Source: Azolla caroliniana | Taxonomy: Eukaryota > Polypodiophyta | Assembly (NCBI GenBank): GCA_043228905.1 | Contig: JBHGNT010000055.1 | Span: 109,371-173,370 of the forward strand | Reading direction: 5' to 3' | DNA: 64,000 nucleotides | Shown: in pieces, positions 57,107-64,000 of the stretch | Numbering within the stretch: position 1 is the first letter of the stretch | Layout of the letters: the number at the start of each line of letters is the position of its first letter | The notes under the pieces: model-generated | What the model was told of the DNA's origin: nothing | Database searches by the model: none | Seen by the model: the letters and a program-made list of their open reading frames with translations, nothing else | Translations under genes and position numbers: made by a program

Positions 57107-58722
57107 TTAATTCAACTGAAGAGCGTTTGTTTGGTGAAAATACTTGGTACACCTTGTCGTCCATATGCAGCATATGGTAATGAGTGCAAGCGGCATCCAT
57201 AGATCTCCAAAATTTTGCTTTTGCGCAATAACTACAGGTACCCTGTTGTTAGTGATCAGCCAAACAATTCCATTCTCCCCTTTGTACATTGCTTTGCATG
57301 TGCTATCATATTTCGCTACATCATCCTCAAGAAAGTTCCAACAAGCATGTCCCCAATTGAGGGTGAACGAGCTAGAGGCATGGCATAGCAAACATAATGC
57401 CCTTCCCCATACAATTGTTTCCTTGTGACATTCCCATAGACAATGGGAAATGTTTTCTAAGTGTCCACATACAATACATCTAGGGTCTACATTGGGGCCA
57501 TCACCCCACGTCCCTACCGGCAAGGCTCTATGCGCTATAAGCCATAAGCACATCATTATCTTGCAATCATTATTGTCATGCCATATCATTTTCTAGAATT
57601 TATCTAATCTCCTTTCACTAATGCCCTCATGTATCCAAAATTTATGTGTTGCAATCTTGTTGTGTTCTTTTTCTAGAATAATTTGCCTCCCAATGTTTGT
57701 GTTGTACCTGAAAAATTGGACCAACACCCTCAATTTGTCCTTGAGTTCTCTAGAAATACATTGCTAGGTCCCATGATAGCTGATTCGAATGCCTTTCTAT
57801 TGGCCAACAGACTGCCGTTGGGGTGATCTCCCTTGGCAGAGGGTCAATCATCATATCCTTTCCATTTTTTGCAATAAGCCTAATCGGCCTTTCACTTTGA
57901 TAGGCTAGTTGCTCACATATTGCCATTCCATGCTCTATTTTGTAGTAGCATGCCTCATTAGATCCTACTTTCATACCCTTAATTCCAATTTATTAGACAA
58001 TTCTCAGCATCTATAAGTCCTATCCATTAAGTTTCAGAGGTAGTTATATTTTAATCTTCCAAGGTATGCATGTTGCATGCAATGGCATTTATAATTCTTT
58101 TGAGCATGCTTTTACCCCTGCTTATCCTCCATATTCTAGCCTTTTGAGTACCCACATCATTAGATAGAAATCTCTTCCAATCCACCAATGCATTCCCTTG
58201 GGCATTGATTAAGTTGGCCCATTTAAAGCCTGTTTTTGTCCTATCATCAGCCCATCCACATCTCTAATCAGTGGGTTCCGCTCAATTGACGTGTACAATT
58301 GGGCATATGCATCATTTCTCCACCTACATGTGATCCTCTTTCTGGTTCCTTGCCATGTTTTCATAATTCCAACAACACATAGACTACGCATACATCCCCA
58401 ATATTTGGGTTGCATTTCTGGCACAAAACCCCAAAAGGGGTTGCTTGGCTAGCTTCCACCTTGTCCCTGCAGCCACATCTTCTATCTGCGTCTCCATAGA
58501 ATTTTCCAAGGTGCCTCAGGTGGTTGCAAGCTCATGCCCACCAATTTGCCTAGGAAGGCCTTTGTTTTCACCACGGGATCTATCAATCCCACCCCGCCTT
58601 CACTTTTTCCTTTTATCAGTGTGGTCCAAGTAACCTTTGCACGAGCTTGTTTTTCCTCCATATCCCTCCATAAGAAATTTTTGATAATCGTTTTGTTGAG
58701 AGTCGAACTCAACTTCCCATAG
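57107..58722 (-). pseudogene. LINE ORF2 3' part: RT end and zf-RVT domain
   Basis: Broken minus-strand frames. 58712-58482 reads like the region just after RT in plant LINE ORF2: KTIIKNFLWRDMEEKQARAK, then TTLIKGKSEGGVGLIDP. Further on, 57589-57107 holds the terminal zf-RVT domain: CLWLIAHRALPVGTW, and then a zinc-binding pattern CIVCGHLENISHCLWEC (C-x2-C-x7-H-x4-C). Between them frames are broken. ORF1, the endonuclease and the RT core are absent, as in a 5'-truncated LINE. It abuts the LTR that begins at 58859. Confidence 0.75.
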
Positions 58723-58858
58723 AGATAGGTTTCACACTAACTCATGGACATACCAGGCTAGTTTTGTAAATAGTAGAAAGGGCACTTACCCTACCTTAGT
58801 TGGTATTTAAATCAACCCCTTGTAACTTAGTTACTGTTGGAAGTATTTTTGGTTAATG

Positions 58859-59354
58859 TGTTGAGAATCAAGCTCAACATAACACAACGTGTGAACACAC
58901 GTTTTGAGAATCCATGATTACTCAAAGGTCAAGAGTCACACGACTACTCTCTACACATTAACTATGTGTCATAGAATTATATTCTATGACACATAACTAA
59001 TGAGTTACATATTCCCCATGACTATGAGTCTTCACATTCCCCAAGGGAGAGTAGTGGTTGTAGTTAGTTAATGAAAAGAGAGGGTGACTATATATAAAGC
59101 ACCCTTCTCCTACTTCATACTAAGTCGGTTGTGACTCCTTGTTATGCCATATTTTGTAAATCTTATTCTACTTGTGAAATATACACCTTCTTCTTGAGTA
59201 TTCTATTTTCCTCTCATTTATTTATCTTGAGTTCTCTTTTCTCTCCTCTCTTTTCCTCTCACACATATATGCACATAATGCACATCTATTCCGTTGCACA
59301 AGAATCACCATCGATTCTTTACATAATGTAACATACAATCCTTTATCTTTGTCT

Positions 59355-59398
<44 letters not shown>

Positions 59399-59477
59399 TT
59401 TGTCTTACATGCATACACACACACACACACATTCCTTCCGCTGCATCTCAATCACTCTTGCTCCTCATTTCCTTACA
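58859..59477 (+). repeat. 5' LTR of the right-hand copia (619 bp)
   Basis: Starts TGTTGAGAATC and ends TCCTTACA directly before the primer site. It contains a 33-bp palindrome (58963-58995), a (CT)n run near 59361-59396 and a (CA)n run near 59415-59430. Confidence 0.88.
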
Positions 59478-59489
59478 TGGTATCAGAGC
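59478..59489 (+). promoter_or_regulatory. Primer-binding site (initiator tRNA-Met)
   Basis: tggtatcagagc directly after the LTR end. Confidence 0.93.
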
Positions 59490-59581
59490 GAGTGGTGACT
59501 TAAACGAATCTATTCAACTGTGTTGTGGTACACGCCGACGATCAACAGAACTGGCTCATCAATAGAAAAGAAATCGACATA

Positions 59582-60619
59582 ATGAACACTCAGATGGGAA
59601 GCGCTCTTCCTACCGAGAAGCTTGACAGAACGAATTTTGCATCTTGGGAATACAAGATGCATCAATACCTTGTCGGACAAGGTTACTGGAGCTACATTGA
59701 AGGAGCTCACGAAACTCAACCCAACCCAACACATGTCGACTATCCCGCTTGGGAGCAGGCTGCAAGCCGTGTGTTGTATTGCCTTGCATCATGCATTCAT
59801 GATCATATGCTCGGCTATATTCGAGAGGCGAAAACGCCAAAGGAAGCTTGGGGAAATCTCAAGAAGATTTTTGCGGCCAACACAACTGCACAAAAGATCC
59901 AACTTCGATAGGAGCTAAACAACATGCAATAGAGGGACATGTCGATCACCGGCCATACCTTAAAGATCAAGGAGTTTGTGTGATGCCCTCGGTTCGATTA
60001 ATGTCGTAATCGACGATGACGAGATGGTGCAAATATGCCTCGGCGGCTTAGCACCCCAATTTGGCTTGATTAGATCGGCCATCCTTGCAAGGGAGAACCC
60101 TGGACCTTCATTTTTCGATCTCCAATCAATATTGTTGGTTGAGGAAAATCACGCTTGGCAAAGGAGCAACGCACCAGAGGGTCATATGTTCTACTCCCAG
60201 TCGGATGATAGAAGAAATTCCAGCCATGGAAATAGAGGTTGATTTGGACAAGGCCGTCACAATCGGTAGACCCAAGAGCGTAACTCCCATCAATGGCATG
60301 GGGATAGAAACAACCCTAGAGAGTTTGTCAAAAGGGGGGAGCCACCTCGTCGGACCGAGCAATCATAACAACCCGATCATATGCGGGTATTGTGGAAAAC
60401 ACGACCACTATGAAGAGGAGTGCCGGAAAATGGTATGAGACTCGGCTTCAACTAGCTGATAGCTCACGAACTACACATCGAATTCTGATTATGACGATCG
60501 TAGCGGAATGTTCATGATGAGGCACAAAGCGCACTCAATGGCAACTCAAGGAGAAACAAGCACCACACCCTCAGAGAATGTATGGTTTGTTGACACAGGA
60601 GCATCCAACCACATGACGT
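59582..60619 (+). pseudogene. Copia gag and start of protease (broken)
   Basis: From the ATG at 59582 the frame gives MNTQMGSALPTEKLDRTNFA and a typical copia Gag with YWSYIEGAHE and KTPKEAWGNLKKIF. Stops appear at about 59909 and 59933, and the frame then changes. Later pieces hold LGGLAPQFGLIRSAILARE, a CCHC knuckle CGYCGKHDHYEEEC near 60380-60420, and the protease motif FVDTGASNHMT ending at about 60619. There an 846-bp solo LTR interrupts the coding sequence; it resumes at 61466. Confidence 0.9.
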
Positions 60620-61465
60620 TGTGAGGGTAGTTGTGGTTCGTGCGGCGAAGTCACAGGGACTAAGGTTAAGGGGAGTTGAAGGAACTTTTATAAGGCTTGC
60701 GCACAAATGTTAGGAAAATTAAGGATAAGAGGAATATGAGTTTAAAGTAATATGTGAGAGAGAGAGAGACGAGTATAGATAAAAGATAGAGACAATGTAT
60801 GATTCAACAAGCAAGATAGAGACAAAGTATGATTTAAGAAAAAAAAAAGTATATGATATGAACATGATGTATATTACGAATACAAGATTTTACCAACTTT
60901 ACAATGCTTGATAACAAGATGAACCCTTTCTCTACTGACTCTTGATTCGAACCCTTGACTCCAACTTGGAAACACGAGCCTCTTCACCAACAAGCTAACT
61001 TGTTTGTTTCTTTGATTATCTTATTTCTCTAACTTTCTCTTGATTGATTACCGTGTTTTTTTATAATGCATGTGAGGGTAAAGACATGCATGCAATGCAT
61101 GAAATGCATGTGATGCATGATAGACATCTCGCTCATTTGAGCTTCCATGTATGAAAATAGACATGGGATAAGTATAATGACGGAAATACATTCTACAATA
61201 ACTAACCTAGCTTAGAGGTGTACACCTTGTGCTTGGTATACAAGGTTGAGGGTTTAAGTCTCTCAATTTTACTCAATACAATATTTAGCTTCATTCTTAT
61301 ATCTTTGAAGCACATTCTTTACAATAGTTCTAAAAATAAATAGCCTAGCTTAGTGGCATGTACATTGTACTTTATATATAAGGGTGTGGGTTTAAGTTTT
61401 ATTAAATATTACTAAATACAATATTTACGTTCATTTTTATATTGTGAAGCACATTCTTCACGACA
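60620..61465 (-). repeat. Solo LTR inserted in copia protease (846 bp)
   Basis: Plus-strand ends are tgtgagggtag and attcttcacgaca, flanked by ACGT on both sides (60616-60619 and 61466-61469). Removing it restores a continuous copia frame, from NHMT into FPEDSF and on to a Tyr-Val-Glu-Thr-Gly-Asp segment. On the minus strand it starts TGTCGTGAAGAA, exactly as the gypsy LTR at 6847-7622 does, so it is a solo LTR of a related family in minus orientation. It contains a tandem duplication of about 130 bp near its right end. Confidence 0.85.
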
Positions 61466-62234
61466 ACGTTTCCGGAAGATTCGTTTCGGGAATTACGAAA
61501 ACCCGAACGACCCGGATATGTCGAGACAGGCGATGACACGACTCATCCAATACAGAATATCGGGAACGTCCCATTCGAAAACAACGGCAAACAAACCTAC
61601 CTCAAGAACGTATTGCATGGTCCTACTATCACAAAAAACCTGGTCTCGGTCGGCCAGATTGTCGAACAAGGAATGCAAGTACGATTCAACAATGATAAAA
61701 GTGTTACTAAAAACGATTCAATAATGATGGGTGCTTTATCGAAAGAGGAGATCAAGTCGTAGCTCAGAGCCGTCGTGAAGGCCGTATGTTTGTCCTCGAA
61801 TTGAACGAGGTAAAATCGGCCATGTTTGCAAAGGGCCTCAAAGTCGAAACCGACCTAAACATGTCGCACAAGAGAATTGGTCACATCAATCTCTAGAAGC
61901 TTCAGAACATGCAATCGAAAGGAGTCGTAATCAGACTCCCGAACTTACCCGTGAAGGAGATTACGGGCGTATGCGAAGTGTGCCAATTCGGAAAGCAACG
62001 CTGACATCCATTCCCGAAAGTGCGGAATGTGAGCAAAGGGATCTTGGATGTTGTACATTTAGATGTATGGGGACCGGCTCATACAAGCACACTTGACGAA
62101 TGCTGATATTACGTCACGTTCATCGACGACTTCTCCAGGCACACCTGGATCTACCCGATGAGACAGAAGAGCGAAGTGTTCGGACACTTCCAGAGGTTCA
62201 AGGTTGAAGTCGAAAAAACTACGGGTCGGCACGT
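61466..62234 (+). pseudogene. Copia protease end and integrase N-terminus
   Basis: Continues the interrupted pol with frame changes: a VSVGQIVEQGMQVRF segment near 61650, GAG-pre-integrase (HKRIGHINL, stop, KLQNMQSKGVV), the zinc-type CEVCQFGKQR, and then the integrase core start VVHLDVWGPAHTS and FIDDFSRHTWIYPM. It is cut by the second solo LTR at 62235 after VEKTTGRHV. Confidence 0.88.
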
Positions 62235-62892
62235 TGTCGCGTTTTTCCGCGCGTGCGTGTAGAATAAGGCGGGACCACGGGGGTCTTGGACTAGGGAGTA
62301 GATTGGAAGACGGGTATGAGCAAAGTGGAAGAGATTAACACGGTAGAGAAAATAGAAAGAGACAAGGTTTATGAAGTTATGTATATTATGGGCATGAAAG
62401 CCACAATGCGATTACAACCGCGGCCGCGTGGGCCGGACTCAAAACATAAGTAGAATGTAAACCCTAATCGGATAAGCAAAGAAAGAAATGAAGAAACCCT
62501 AAACCAAATAGAAACCCTCGACCTAAGTGGTATACCTCTTCTCACTCAAAATAGGCAAACCCTCAATGGTGCCCTTCCTCTCCTATTATAGCATAAGGAG
62601 AGAATGTTGTTACAAAAGGGGAGAGACTAAATATCCCCTTCATTCAATGGGGGATATTTGCTTAGATTCTTGGAGGAGGGATTGATGGGGCCTTAACTCC
62701 CACTCCTCACACATACTACCATGCCCATTACTCACCTCGTACTTCTATGTACCCCTCTCTTTCTCATGTGGATGTGCACATAAGTGCACATCACATTTAC
62801 ATTTTAGGAATCTTGTCGTGCATTTCTTACAATTTACATTTGTTCTTATTAATATTTTACAAAAACATCATGTGCGTGTGCAACGTTGCACA
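62235..62892 (-). repeat. Solo LTR inserted in copia integrase (~658 bp)
   Basis: Begins tgtcgcgtttttccgcgcg at 62235 and ends near gcaca at 62892. It is flanked by ACGT (62231-62234 and 62893-62896), and a further ACGT follows at 62897-62900. Its left 70 bp and its TATA region match the gypsy LTR at 6847-7622, so it is a solo LTR of that family in minus orientation. The integrase coding sequence resumes at 62901 (tgccttcgatcgg). The right end is uncertain by up to 8 bp. Confidence 0.85.
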
Positions 62893-62900
62893 ACGTACGT

Positions 62901-64000
62901 TGCCTTCGATCGGATGGAAGCAAAGAATACCTTTTGGATGAGTTTACGGTGTATCTCCGAAAGGAAGGAATCCGATGAGAATTCTCATGCTGTCACACAC
63001 CTCAGCAGAATGGCGTAACTGAGCGTAAAAATCAACACATACTAGAAGTCGCTCGAGCTATGATGAATGAGAAGAACCTGTCGAAATCGTACTGGGCAAA
63101 AGCGGCGAACACGGTTGTATACGTCATGGTTAGGTGCACAACCTCGGGAGTACACGACGTAACTCCTCATGAGAGGTTCTTTCAAAAGAAGCCGGACTTA
63201 TCACATGTCCGCATTTTTGGCGCAATCGCTTACGTGCATATTCCCGACGATACGCGACAAAAGCTCAAGCCGAAGTTAGAAAAATTTATCCTCGTATGAT
63301 ACTCACTTGAACAGAAGGGGTACAAATGCTACAAACCATCTACCCAAAAAGCTCCCATAAGTCGAGATGTCGTTTTCGACGAGTCCACATCCTGGTACGC
63401 ACCAAAAACAACTTCGACTCTGACTTCGCTCAACCTGGAATCCACTGAAATGGAGATAGAAGACAAAGATCGGCTCAGGCGCATGTACGAAGAAAGCCCA
63501 ATTATGACACGGCTTAGTGGACCACGGGAGCCCCCAAGTGACCAAAGCACATTTCGATTGAGTCCGAAACTCGACAGAGAGAAGGCCAAGATGTCTAAAT
63601 ATGAAGATCTAATCGACAACGCGTCGACTCACTCCCTCGACAGTGAGTTCGAAGGCATGGACATCCCAATCATCTGAACAGATGGAGCGAAGAAATCCTT
63701 AGCATCCAAGAAGCTCCGTCGATCCACCTGTGCAAAGAACCATGTAAGCCGATTCAGCTACAACAATTATATTGTGTACCATTACGCCTTCATGATGAAG
63801 GTAGCGTCAGTACGGGAGCCGGAGACGTTTTCCGAAGCCGTAAAGGATCCGCGATGGGTCAATACGATGAATGAGGAAATGGAAGCATTATGCAAAAACA
63901 AGACCTGGGATCTCGTTCCTCACCCTTCGAACAAGAAAGCAATTATTTGCAAATGGATTTACAAGGTGAAGCACAATCCTGATGGATCTATAAATTGCTT
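62901..64000 (+). pseudogene. Copia integrase C-part and RT start (partial)
   Basis: After the solo LTR the integrase resumes in a degraded state, then HTPQQNGVTERKNQH and ARAMMNEKNLSKSYWAKAAN. The typical spacer follows with RIFGAIAYVHIPDDTRQKLKP, a stop at about 63297-63299, a hydrophilic linker, another stop at 63675-63677, and then the RT N-terminal region (DPRWVNTMNEEMEALCKNK and CKWIYKVKHN). It runs off the window at 64000, so RT, RNase H and the 3' LTR are not visible. Confidence 0.9.

Larger units (their letters stand above)
58859..64000 (+). mobile_element. Copia element, cut by window edge, two nested LTRs
   Basis: 5' LTR 58859-59477, primer site tggtatcagagc 59478-59489, gag from 59582, then pol with two insertions (60620-61465 and 62235-62892), running off the right edge inside the start of RT. 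Several stops and frame changes show it is inactive. The LTR start (tgttgagaatcaagctcaac) resembles that of the copia at 32797, and the gag resembles the remnant at 8312-8535. Confidence 0.93.

Overview
The window looks like nuclear DNA of a land plant. It carries a plastid-type FtsZ1 gene with five GT-AG introns, a GT-2-type trihelix transcription factor, a small secreted protein of the plant At4g14100-like family and a tRNA-Gly(GCC). These genes sit among Ty1/copia and Ty3/gypsy LTR retrotransposons, LINE remnants and a long satellite array. The sequence alone does not fix the species. There is no bacterial-style operon, CRISPR array or rRNA.

Layout. 1-5283: tandem satellite with a monomer of about 178 bp, including a higher-order block of 13 monomers (2313 bp) that starts to repeat at 2314. 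5284-14144: a cluster of broken LTR elements (a gypsy LTR plus gag, a two-LTR copia deletion derivative, a short LTR with primer site, a copia RT/RNase H end, a degenerate coiled-coil frame, and a gypsy integrase tail joined to a protease) that appears to split the satellite. 14145-20746: a second, more diverged array of the same satellite, ending in (TC)n. 20856-26381: a complete, very young copia element with an uninterrupted polyprotein, 313-bp LTRs differing at one base and a TGCCT target duplication, inserted in an old LINE (about 20785-29560). 29748-31259: the At4g14100-like gene. 32797-38141: an older complete copia element with a CGAAC target duplication and several stops. 39619-39900: an LTR remnant. 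40967-44843: FTSZ1. 46576-46646: tRNA-Gly. 51192-54400: the trihelix gene. 57107-58722: the 3' half of a LINE ORF2. 58859-64000: a further copia element, cut by the window edge and interrupted by two solo LTRs of gypsy type.

The host genes do not form a pathway: one serves plastid division, one transcription, one is probably secreted and one translation. The main biology here is repeat dynamics: satellite homogenisation, nested insertions, solo-LTR formation, and partial duplications inside the FTSZ1 introns. Exon boundaries were placed by hand from splice consensus and protein continuity. Boundaries of degenerate elements are approximate unless a target duplication is quoted.
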